DNA of 30,743 nt from contig NW_008705567.1 of the NCBI RefSeq assembly GCF_000186865.1, positions 890,663 through 921,405 of the forward strand. The letters are read 5' to 3'. The notes beneath the pieces are model-generated. The model ran no database searches. It worked only from the letters and a program-made list of their open reading frames with translations, and was not told where the DNA came from. Made by a program: the position numbers and the translations under genes. Source of the stretch: Aureococcus anophagefferens (lineage: Eukaryota > Sar > Pelagophyceae > Pelagomonadales > Pelagomonadaceae). Shown here one piece after another: positions 9,048 through 16,586 of this stretch (position 1 is the stretch's first letter; every line of letters starts with the position of its first letter).

Positions 9048-9906
9048 ATGGTTCGTAAGCTGCATCGCTGGCTGCTGCTCGCTGCCGCGGCGGCGCAGTG
9101 GCTGCTGCTCGCCGCCGCGGCGGCGCAGCCGACGCCGTGGCCGACGGCCTTCCCGACGGACGGTTGCGAAGGGTATCTGTTCACGCGGCATGTCCTCGAC
9201 GCTCCCTGGACGAGCGGCGCCGCCGTCGTCGCCGCCGACGTCGACGGCGACGGCGACGTCGACGCGGTCGCGGCGGGCGCCGAGGGCGACGGCGACGCGG
9301 CGGGCCGGCTCGGCTGGTTCGAGAACGACGGCGACTTCTCCGTCGGCCGCTACGCCCGGGCGGCGGCGCCCGCGCGGTCGACGACGGTCTTCGCCGCCGA
9401 CGTCGACGGCGACGGCGACGTCGACCTCGTCGGCTGCGGCGCCGCGGGGCTCTCGCGGTACGAGAACGACGGCTCCCAGTCCTTCGAGGAGCGCGCGGTC
9501 GACGCGGGGAGCGCGTCCCTGGCGTCGGTCTTCGCGGTCGACGTCGACGGCGACGCGGACGTGGACGTCGTCGCCGGCGCCGGCGACCTCGCGTGGTACG
9601 AGAACGACGGGTCCCAGTCCTTCGCGAAGCGGGCGGTGCTCGCCACGGAGCGGGCGATCCGGGACGTCGTCGCCGCCGACGTCGGCGGCGACGGCGCCGT
9701 CGACGCGGTCGTCGCGGGCCCCCTCGACGACCCGGCGGTCCTCCTCTTCGAGAACGACGGGTCGCAGTCGTTCCGCGGCGGAGGTCGCGTCGCCGGCCCA
9801 CGGCGCGGACGCCGGCCCGCCGCCGCGGATGTCCTCCTTCGACGTCGACGGGCCCCCGTGGTCCGTCGACGCCGACGTCGACGGCCCCCGCGCGCCGTCC
9901 GGCTAA
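9048..9906 (+). CDS. Secreted FG-GAP/VCBS-repeat protein, apparent one-base insertion near its end
   Basis: The start is ATG 9048 (MVRKLHRWLLL), beginning a strongly hydrophobic signal peptide that contains a duplicated WLLLAAAAAQ unit, followed by PTPWPTAFPTDG. At least four FG-GAP-like units follow, each with a calcium-binding D-x-D-x-DG core (AADVDGDGDVD, AVDVDGDADVD) and a WYENDGSQSF-type spacer. Such repeats build beta-propeller blades in integrin-like or secreted adhesion proteins. After ENDGSQSF the frame turns Arg-rich and would run antisense through the next gene to 10412. Skipping one base near 9774 instead gives AAEVASPAHGADAG, another degenerate DVDG unit, and TAA 9904-9906, just five bases before the stop of the convergent gene. 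With only four to five units it is shorter than a full seven-blade propeller and may be truncated. Confidence 0.75.
9069..9128 (+). repeat. 30-base tandem duplication in the signal peptide
   Basis: Bases 9069-9098 and 9099-9128 are identical except at one position (gctgcc versus gccgcc). The duplication is in frame and doubles the WLLLAAAAAQ segment, giving a signal peptide with two hydrophobic cores. Confidence 0.9.
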
Positions 9907-9911
9907 CGGTT

Positions 9912-11231
9912 TTAGCCGCCCAGGGCCACGGCGACGAGCGTCACCCAGACGCCCGCGTTGACGACCCAGATGGCGAGGATGCCCGACCACTGGAGCACGG
10001 CGACGGAGCCGGAGACGGCGTGGATCTCGCGGTAGAAGAGGGGCGTGCAGTAGCCGTCGAGGCCCCGGATGACCGCCGCGGCGAGCGCGATGGCGACGCA
10101 GGGCGCCGCGGACCGCGGGCGGCCCCCGAGGGCGCAGGCCGTCGCGACGACGGCGACGACAGAAAAGGCAAAACCCATGACCGCGTTCGCCCGGCCGACG
10201 TCGAGCGGCGCGCGGTCGCGCGCCGCCAAGCACGCGCCGAGGAAGCAGGCCACGAGGCTCCCGTTGATCGCGAAGGCGAGGAAGACCGCGCCGTCCGAGC
10301 TCTGCGCCGGCGCGGCGGCGTTGATCGCGTAGGGCAGCAGGGACCGCAGCAGGACCCAGGACGTGAGCTGGTAGGCCGCGTTCGACCGCGCGAGCGTCAA
10401 GACGCGGCTTAAACGGTGCTCGCCGGGGCCGTCGCCGAGCGCCGGCATCGCGAGCGACAGCGTCCGCGTCGCCTCCCAGTCGTCCGCGACCGGCTCCGTG
10501 TCGTCGCGGACGACCGGCGCCGCGTCGTCGTCGTCCTTGTCGTCGCCCTCCTCGGCGTCGCCGAGGATCTCGACGTCGTCGTCGTCGGCGCCGTCGCGGA
10601 GCGGGTTCGTCGCCGCCGCGGGCGCGTCGCCGCCGCCGCGGAGCGCCGCGTCCGGCGCGAGCGCGCGCAGCGCGGCGCACGCGAGCACGAGTAACACGCC
10701 CAGCGCCGCGAAGAAGGGCGACGGCGCGGCGAGGGCCGAACCCCGCGGGAGCGCGCGCTGCGCCGAGGCCAGCAACGCGGCGACGAGCGCGCCCGCGTCG
10801 CCGCCGGCCATCATCTCGACGATGCGCCGAGACTGGCCGAGCTCCGCGGCCCAGGGGTTCAGCGCGAGCTGCTGGCCGTTGCCCGCGAGGGACGCGACGA
10901 AGACGGCGGCGTAGAGCGCGAGGCTCGCGCCGCCGGCGGCGAGCGACCAGCACGCCGCGAGCGCCGCGCACGACGCGAGCTGCGCGTAGGACGCCCACGC
11001 GACCCAGCGCCGCGTGGGCCAGCGCAGCTTCCGCTGCGCCGCGGCGTGGGCCGGGACGACGACCGTGTTCGCCAGCGCGCTCACGGCGCCCAAATACGTC
11101 GCGAGGGCCAGGCCCTCGGGCTGGGTCCGGTCGAAGGTCGCGAGCTGGCAGAAGACGCCGTCCATGAGCATCCACGACGGGCCGAGACCCAGGAGCGCGA
11201 AGCGCGGCGACAGGGCGTCGAAGGTGAGCAT
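9912..11231 (-). CDS. Multi-pass membrane transporter, SLC52 (riboflavin transporter)-like
   Basis: This 439-residue protein starts at ATG 11231 (MLTFDALSPRF) and has about ten hydrophobic helices in two groups. They are separated by an acidic, Asp-rich cytoplasmic-type loop (about residues 205-255, with DDDDVEILGD and DDKDDDD). The first helices read ALLGLGPSW, then PEGLALATYLGAVSALANT, which resembles the GxGSW and PEGW-LPSYL pattern at the start of the SLC52 riboflavin transporters. That match is from memory of the family and covers only the N-terminus; a generic MFS-like carrier is the alternative. A likely role is plasma-membrane uptake of a small nutrient, possibly a vitamin. Its stop is five bases from that of the convergent FG-GAP gene. 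A tandem duplication covers its start codon. Confidence 0.65.
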   Translation of the reverse strand: MLTFDALSPRFALLGLGPSWMLMDGVFCQLATFDRTQPEGLALATYLGAVSALANTVVVPAHAAAQRKLRWPTRRWVAWASYAQLASCAALAACWSLAAGGASLALYAAVFVASLAGNGQQLALNPWAAELGQSRRIVEMMAGGDAGALVAALLASAQRALPRGSALAAPSPFFAALGVLLVLACAALRALAPDAALRGGGDAPAAATNPLRDGADDDDVEILGDAEEGDDKDDDDAAPVVRDDTEPVADDWEATRTLSLAMPALGDGPGEHRLSRVLTLARSNAAYQLTSWVLLRSLLPYAINAAAPAQSSDGAVFLAFAINGSLVACFLGACLAARDRAPLDVGRANAVMGFAFSVVAVVATACALGGRPRSAAPCVAIALAAAVIRGLDGYCTPLFYREIHAVSGSVAVLQWSGILAIWVVNAGVWVTLVAVALGG

Positions 11232-11310
11232 CGTCTACTGTGGAGGGCTCCTTTTCACGGCGACAGGGCGTCGAAGGTGAGCATCGTCTACTGTGGAGGG
11301 CTCCTTTTCA
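11205..11310. repeat. 53-base perfect tandem duplication covering a start codon
   Basis: Bases 11205-11257 are repeated at 11258-11310. The unit contains the ATG and first eight or so codons of the transporter gene and its immediate 5' leader. Because 53 is not a multiple of three, the upstream copy of the start codon is out of frame with the gene. Confidence 0.92.
11255..11284 (-). promoter_or_regulatory. Nine-codon upstream ORF created by the duplication
   Basis: The upstream copy of the transporter start (ATG at 11284) reads MLTFDALSP and then meets TGA 11257-11255. It has the same sequence context as the real start and lies 53 bases upstream of it. If transcription begins upstream of 11284, scanning ribosomes would meet this short ORF first, which would normally reduce translation of the transporter. 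Where the transcript starts is not known. Confidence 0.5.
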
Positions 11311-11391
11311 CGGCTCCATCATCCTTTTTTTTTTCTCCACAAATGTTCATTTGAGGTTCAACATAAGCGTTGTAGCATTTTAGCCACCGTC

Positions 11392-12648
11392 CTAGCAGGT
11401 CCCGTTGATGTAGGCGGCGTAGCCCGCCTCGAGCTTGGCGAGGGTCTCGTTGAGGAGGGCGAGGTTCGCCTCGCGCGTCGGCAGGTCGAGCTGGAGCTGG
11501 CCCTCGGCGTCGTTCTTCACGAAGCCGACGGCCTTGAGGAGCGCGACGCCGCCGACGAGGGGCGCGACGCGCTGCTTGAAGGCCTTGCCGTCCGTGGGGA
11601 TGTTGCGGAACTTGGGGTCCTGGTCGCCCTTCGTCGCCGCGTTGCGCACGTACGCGCCGAGCGTCTTCAAAGCGACGCCGCCGTCGCCGGCCGTCTTGTA
11701 CTTTTGCAGCGTCTTGATGGCCTTGTCGACGGCCTCGCCCGGCGGCAGGTCCGGCTTCGCCGCCGCGCCCTCGGCGACGACCTTGCCCTTGGCGAGCATG
11801 GCGACGTCGACGCGCGCGGGCGCGGCCTTGGCCGCGGGCTTTTCCGCCTAATCCGCGCCGTCCTGTTCCTCCGCGGGCACGTTCGCGTCGCGGCGGTCGT
11901 TGTTGTTGTCGATGGACGGCGCGTAGCCCTCGACGCCGAGGCGGCCCGCGAGCTTGCCGCCGCGCGCGCGGCGCTCGGCCTTGTCCTTGGCGATCTCGGC
12001 CCGGAGCCGCTCGCGCTCGCGCTTCTCCGCGAGCTTCTCGCGCTTCACGCGGTCGATCTCGCGGAGGCGCTGGTTCTTGGCGAGCTGCTCCTTGGTCTGG
12101 ACGGCCTTCTGGCCCGCCTCGCGCCGCTTCTTCTCGCCCTCGACGTCCTGGACCTTCTCGACGCCCTCGCGCTCCGCGCGCCGCGCGGCCGCGAGCGCCT
12201 TCAATTCCGCGATCTTCGCCTTTTTTTCTTCCTCCGTGAGGGGCTTCTTCTCCTCCGTGCACTCCTCAAAGTCCGCGCGGCCCGTCTTCTCCGCGTAGGC
12301 CTGCGCCTCCTGCATCGACCGGAAGAGGCGGCCCGTGGCGACGCACTTGATGCTCTTGGCGACGGGCGCGGGGCCGGACCCGCCGGAGGCCAGCGTCTGG
12401 CCCTTGGGCACGAGGGGGATGGGGTCCTCGATGCCCGCGTCGTTCTCGTGGCTCAGGATCCAGTTCACGGCGCTGTCCATGTTCGCGCAGCCGCCCATTA
12501 AGGACTTGCGCGCGATGGTCTCGCCGAAGCCCATGCCCTTCAGGTCGGCGAGCAGGGCGTCGTCGACCATGGGCAGCACCATCTCCGGCGCCGCGGCCTC
12601 CTCCGCGGGCGGCGCGTCCGCCATCTCGACGTCGTCGGCGGCGCTCAT
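11392..12648 (-). CDS. UBA-PUB domain protein, interrupted by one in-frame TAG
   Basis: Start ATG 12648 (MSAADDVEMADAPP). Domains: a UBA at about 29-70 (MGFGETIARKSL, then MDSAVNWILSHEND); a C2H2-like segment whose cysteines are partly lost (IKCVATGRLFRSMQEAQAYA); a long Lys/Glu/Arg-rich coiled coil; then, after TAG 11850-11848, a PUB (PUG) domain from about 11755 to 11400 (AIKTLQKY, KFRNIPTDGKAFKQRVAPLVGG). The same order, UBA then coiled coil then PUB, is found in the plant UBA/TS-N-PUG protein family. PUB domains bind the C-terminus of the p97/VCP AAA ATPase and UBA binds ubiquitin, so the protein probably links ubiquitinated clients to p97. Both halves are in the same reading frame. A 33-base GT..TAG interval (11880-11848) could be a tiny intron that removes the stop; readthrough or a nonsense mutation are alternatives. 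Confidence 0.78.
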
Positions 12649-13101
12649 GGGGCACCTGGTGGGGGCGCGCGGCGTCGCGCGTCGCGAGGGCGCGGCGCGC
12701 GGCGCGAACCGCTTCGTCGAGATCGCGCGAAGGGCAGGCGAGGAGGATGGAGCAGGATGTACGTACGAGTTGGGACGGACGGTGATCAAGGTGGCGTCGC
12801 AGCGGCGGAAGGCGCGCGACTCGACCTTTGTTTCGAGCTTGATCGACGAAGGGAATTGCCACTAATTCGCCTAAAACGAGTTTTGCGCCCGCGCCACCGC
12901 TCCCCAGCTGTCGCACGATAACTTCTAAGTTGGCATCCCCGACGTCTTAGCTTCCACGGCGTCCCGAAATCCAAGGGCGCATACAACGACATCCATAACG
13001 ACGAGGTCGGGGGGGGCCGGATTCGTCCGATTCCCCCGGTGAGGAGCTGTGGATCTCGAGAGCCTGCGCTACAACTTGGCCACCAGCGCTCGGAACGCAC
13101 G
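12649..13101. promoter_or_regulatory. Divergent intergenic region
   Basis: This 453-base spacer separates the divergent starts of the UBA-PUB gene (12648, minus) and the lumen protein gene (13102, plus), so it must hold both promoters. The middle, about 12830-12980, is noticeably less GC-rich than the flanking genes. No TATA box, repeat or extra gene was recognised. Confidence 0.5.
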
Positions 13102-13761
13102 ATGCTGAAGCTCGTCCTCGCGATCGCCGGCGTCGCGGCACTCAAGCCGCAGCCGAGGCCCGCCACCGCGCCCGCGTCGACGCGGCGCGCCTTCTTCGGC
13201 TTCGCGTCGTCGATCGTCGCCGGTCCCGCATTCGCCGCGTCGTCGGACGAGCTCAAGGGCATGCTCGGCAAGCTCGACGAGGAGCTGAGCGACGAGGGCC
13301 TGGCGAAGACGCGCAAGATCAAGATCGAGAGCGACGGGCCGAAGATCGAGCTGCCCAAGGTCTCGGCGCCGAAGATCACGCGCGAGCCGAAGCCGCCGAA
13401 GGAGCCCAAGGCGCCGAAGCCGAAGAAGGAGGGCGGCGCCGCGCCGGCGCCGTCGCCCTTCGCGAACCTCGTCAGCGGCGACGGCGTCGACTTTGGCGCC
13501 GCGGCGCGCGAGGAGGGCCGCGCGCGCGCGGAAGCGCGCAAGGCCAAGGCCGCGCCGCCGCCGGCCGAGCGCGAGGCCGCCGTCGCGCCGTCGAGCGCGG
13601 CGGACGCGACGGACGACGGCGAGGTCTACGTCGCCCTCCGGGCGAAGCGCCAGGCCCAGCGGCAGGCCGCCGAGGACGCCGCGGAGAAGCGCAAGTACAA
13701 CCGGCTCACGCCGGTGGAGCAGGCCAAGTACCGCGCGGAGAACGGCCGCGCGCCCAAGTAG
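13102..13761 (+). CDS. Probable thylakoid-lumen protein with a Tat-type signal, function unknown
   Basis: The 219-residue protein starts at ATG 13102. Residues 1-15 (MLKLVLAIAGVAALK) form a signal peptide for ER entry. A Pro/Ala/Thr-rich transit-like stretch follows, then a twin-arginine element, RRAFFGFASSIVAG, ending at PAFA-ASS, a good lumenal processing site. This three-part leader is what a heterokont alga needs to send a protein across the plastid membranes and then the thylakoid membrane by the Tat route. The mature part has a short helical segment (SDELKGMLGKLDEELSDEG), a Lys/Pro-rich linker (KPPKEPKAPKPKK), an Ala/Glu/Arg-rich helix and a basic tail, YNRLTPVEQAKYRAENG. No known family was recognised. 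Photosystem association is possible but not shown. Confidence 0.75.
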   Translation: MLKLVLAIAGVAALKPQPRPATAPASTRRAFFGFASSIVAGPAFAASSDELKGMLGKLDEELSDEGLAKTRKIKIESDGPKIELPKVSAPKITREPKPPKEPKAPKPKKEGGAAPAPSPFANLVSGDGVDFGAAAREEGRARAEARKAKAAPPPAEREAAVAPSSAADATDDGEVYVALRAKRQAQRQAAEDAAEKRKYNRLTPVEQAKYRAENGRAPK

Positions 13762-14060
13762 GCGGCGGGGGGGACTATGAGCGCTGTCTAATCGCGCGCA
13801 AGCCTCGTACATCTCAGGCGATTATGGCGATCAGCCCTGGGCGAAGGGGGGGGGAGGGAGGAAGAGGTGGGCGGGCGGGAGTTCGTCCTCCTCGGCGTCG
13901 CACGCGCTCGCGGGCGCGAACGCGGACGCGACGCCGAACGCGGACCGCCGGCGCGTGCGTCGAAGCATGTGCATGTGCAACAGGAAGTCGCACAGGATCC
14001 GAGGAGGCGCGCGCGTAGAAGCGCGCGCGCGCGAGGCCCCGCCGAGACGGCGGACGCGCG

Positions 14061-14434
14061 CTAGAACCGGAGGCGGTAGCCTTCGTCCGCGGTGCCGCCG
14101 CCGCCGCCGCCGCCGCCGCCGCAGCCGAGGACCTGAGGCGCGTCGCGTGCTCCGGCGCGCGTTCGCGAGCGTCGCTCGGCGCGCGCGTGCCTCGCGCGCG
14201 ATCGTCGATCGGTCGCGGCCCCGCGGCTTCCGAAGAAGTCCTGCGAAGACGCCGGCCGCTCGCGCAGGTGGCGTAGAGCACGCCGATGATGGCGCCGGCG
14301 ATCACGAGGCACGACCCGACGGCGATGATCTTGACGCCGTGCTTCGAGCTCAGGACCCGGTCGAGGCAGGGCTTCTTGTCGGCGCCGGCGGCCTTGGCGG
14401 GCACGGCCTTCTCGACGTCCTTCTCGGGAGCCAT
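14061..14434 (-). CDS. Small single-pass membrane protein, 3' end uncertain
   Basis: ATG 14434 opens MAPEKDVEKAVPAKAAGADK, a charged N-terminus, followed by one clear transmembrane helix (VKIIAVGSCLVIAGAIIGVL) ending YATC. After about residue 60 the starting frame becomes Arg/Ala-rich and runs to 13814, which looks non-coding. Another frame ends plausibly with a poly-Gly stretch (from a GCC trinucleotide run at 14094-14122) and TADEGYRLRF, stopping at TAG 14063-14061. A small intron or frameshift between about 14260 and 14140 would join the two, but no splice pair was clearly better than the rest. Function is unknown. The glycine run is a microsatellite that may vary in length. Confidence 0.5.
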
Positions 14435-14821
14435 ATTTGGGGTGGGAACGAACGGTGTGTTTTCGCGCGACGCTTTGTGTGCCGAACTCTGCGCTGGGCT
14501 TGCCCGGCGAGGAGTGTTGTTGGTGCGGGATTGCGGGCACGTGGCTCGCCTCCTCGTCGACCGCCTCGTCGAGGCCTACCGGACGCCTCCGCACCCACTG
14601 GACCGGTGTTTTACGTACATGCCCGCGTAGGCTTCGTAGGCTGATGTCCCTTCTGTGGTCCGGCGTCGCAGCGATCGGCGCGCGCGGCCGAGGGCGCGCG
14701 ATCACCGCGCGGCCGCTTCGAACGCGCCCGGCTCGCAGTAGCACCAGCCCTCGTCCTGGCCGGCGCATCCCTCGTCCACGCAGCACCAGGGCGCCACCCG
14801 CCGATACGTTTACACCGAATC
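14435..14821. other. Intergenic region between two minus-strand genes
   Basis: This 387-base spacer is upstream of the small membrane protein and downstream of the flavoprotein. It contains one cysteine-rich coding-like fragment (listed separately) and no other recognisable gene. The 100 bases nearest 14434 are less GC-rich, as expected for a promoter. Confidence 0.4.
14702..14809 (-). pseudogene. Cysteine-rich coding-like fragment
   Basis: Between TAA 14812-14810 and TGA 14704-14702 the minus strand is open for 35 codons and reads APWCCVDEGCAGQDEGWCYC followed by EPGAFEAAAR. The five cysteines, two tryptophans and acidic residues look like a small disulfide-rich domain end, not random GC-rich sequence. 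There is no ATG, and no AG acceptor was found immediately upstream, so it is either an exon whose partner was not identified or a gene remnant. Confidence 0.35.
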
Positions 14822-16368
14822 CTACCACTGCTCGCCGACGCGGAGCTCGCCCTGCGCGCGGCCCCGCTTGGCCTTGCGGGCCATGAAGCGGCCCGGCGCG
14901 AACGCGTCGATGGGCGCGGAGGAGACGGCGCCGTCGGCGACGAGCTCGGCGACGAGCTTGCCCGTGATGGGCGCCCAGAGGATGCCCCAGCAGTTGTGGC
15001 CCGCGGCGAGGACGACGTTCGACGTGCCCGGGACGACGCCGAGGAGGGGCAGCGCGTCGGGCGCGCAGGGCCGCATGCAGGCCTGCGTCAGCTCGGGGTC
15101 CTTGCCCCGCGCGAAGGGCGCCAGGCCGCTGAAGCTCGCGACGGCGGCGGCGACGCGGTCCGGGTTCGCGCGCATCTTCGTCGCGTCCTGCAGGTCGCCG
15201 CCCTCGCGGAGCCGGTCGCCGCGGACGTAGTCCGAGCCGCCGATGCCGCACATGTAGACGCTGCCGTCGACGCGCGGGTAGACCTCCAGGTGGCACGAGT
15301 TCGAGTCCTCCGCGCAGAAGAGCGCGACGGGCTCCGCCTTCACGGCGTCGTCGCCCGCGAAGACGACGCTCGAGCTGTAGACGCCCTCGAGGGGCACCTT
15401 CAGGCCCGTCGCCGCGCCCAGCCTGGGCAGCACAAGAGTGATTCAACGTCGCTTCAACGTGAGTGTTCCGCGCACGCGCGTTCCGGGGAAAGCATTCACG
15501 CTTCGAGACCGTTCCGAGAGATGATCGCTCGTCCAAAAATCAGCCGAAACGAGTGGAAAACGGCCGAGAAAGGAGCCTTTGAAGTTGGGAATTTCGCTCT
15601 CTTGTCCTGCCCTGCGCCCAGCCAGTCCTCCAGCAGCACGCTCCAGACGCCCATGGCGCAGACGAGGACGTCGCATGGCACGGTCGTCGTCGCGCCCGCG
15701 CCGTCCTCGACGGACACGCCCGTCACGCGCGCGTCGCCGCCCGCGTCCGCGGTCTCGAGCCCCCGCGCGGCGCCGACGACGAGCGTCGCGCCGGAGCGCT
15801 CGAAGAGCTTCTCGCAGAGCTCGCGGGGCACGACCTGGGCCGTGTTCGGGTCCATGAGCCGCGCGCCCGTGTCCTCGTCGTCGAGCCATTTCGGCGCGCC
15901 GACGTTCTTGGGCTTCTCCGTCGCCTTGGCGACGGGCGGCCACTCGCGCAGGCCGAGCTCGCCCGTGACCTCCATGGTTTTGATCTTGCGGTAGCTCGCG
16001 AGGCCGAGGTCGCCCGCGAGCTCCTCGTGCAGGTCGAAGCTCCGCTCGTGGAGCGCCTTCGTCGGCCCCGAGCCCCAGCCCCGCGCTAAAAAGCCGCCGC
16101 CCTTGCCGGACGCCGCCGCGGCGACGGCCGTGCGCTCGACGACCGTGACGTCGTCGAAGCCGCGCTCCTTGAGATAGTAGGCCGCGGCGCAGCCCTGGAG
16201 GCCGCCGCCGAGGATGACGACCCGGGAGCTCGGCGGCGCGCCGCGGAGCGCCGCCGACATGAGCGTGCGCTGCCGCGGCGCGCGGCGAGCGGAGAACGGC
16301 GCGCGGCGAGCGGAGAACGCGGCGAGGAGCGTCGGCAGGGCGGCCACGAGGGCGGCGCGGCTGCACAT
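14822..16368 (-). CDS. FAD-dependent oxidoreductase (DAO family, TDA3-like), two exons split by an introner
   Basis: Exon 1 is 16368-15623 and exon 2 is 15422-14822, giving 448 residues. Start ATG 16368; the leader ALVAALPTLLAAF-SARR resembles a signal peptide plus the AAF motif of heterokont plastid targeting. The FAD-binding Rossmann motif is VVILGGGLQGCAAAYYL (about 50-66), followed by VVER. A substrate domain comes next, then the C-terminal DAO signature (PDALPLLGVVPGTSNVVLAA, GHNCWGILWAPITGKL). That last block is typical of the TDA3/FAD-oxidoreductase group, which oxidises amino-acid-like or unknown amines. Splicing out the 200-base element gives LLEDW-LGAATGLKVPL; unspliced RNA hits stops. 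The leader contains a perfect 21-base duplication (FSARRAP twice). The substrate is not predictable. Confidence 0.83.
15423..15622 (-). mobile_element. Introner copy 2 (200-base GC-AG intron with terminal inverted repeats)
   Basis: The core 15425-15612 (188 bases) has inverted ends, GGGCAGGACAAGAG at the coding-strand 5' end and CTCTTGTGCTGCCC at the 3' end. On the coding strand the 10-base sequence GGCTGGGCGC occurs on both sides (15623-15614 and 15423-15414), a target-site duplication. The intron begins with GC at 15622 within the first copy and ends AG at 15423. Its removal leaves one copy of the duplicated site and a continuous flavoprotein frame (phase 2, Trp codon split TG|G). About fifteen substitutions and no gaps separate it from copy 1. 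Both copies sit in the same orientation relative to their host gene. Confidence 0.9.
16277..16318 (-). repeat. 21-base perfect tandem duplication in a targeting leader
   Basis: Bases 16277-16297 and 16298-16318 are identical. In the flavoprotein gene they encode FSARRAP twice, lengthening the basic transit-like part of the leader by seven residues without changing frame. Confidence 0.9.
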
Positions 16369-16586
16369 GCGATGCGCGGAGAGCTCGATGCGGAGAGCGA
16401 CTTCACACCACCAGGGCAGCGCGAGTGCTCATCGATCGGGAGCGACTTCACAAAGGCTTCAAGAACCGGCCGTGCAGACGAATTGCAGTTCTCCAGCGCA
16501 CTTTCCAGCGCCCGCGCCCACCCAAGGCAGCGCGCTAGAGAGAGAGAGACCTGTGTTGCTGCCGAACCAAGGACACGCCACACGCC

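Noticed and set aside
9907..10412. Extension of the FG-GAP reading frame through the transporter gene
   Set aside because: Arg/Asp/Gly-rich antisense translation with no FG-GAP units; the frame ending at 9906 is a better gene end.
13814..14060. Extension of the small membrane protein frame to 13814
   Set aside because: The added sequence is Arg/Pro-rich with no conserved feature; the alternative end TADEGYRLRF at 14061 looks more like protein.
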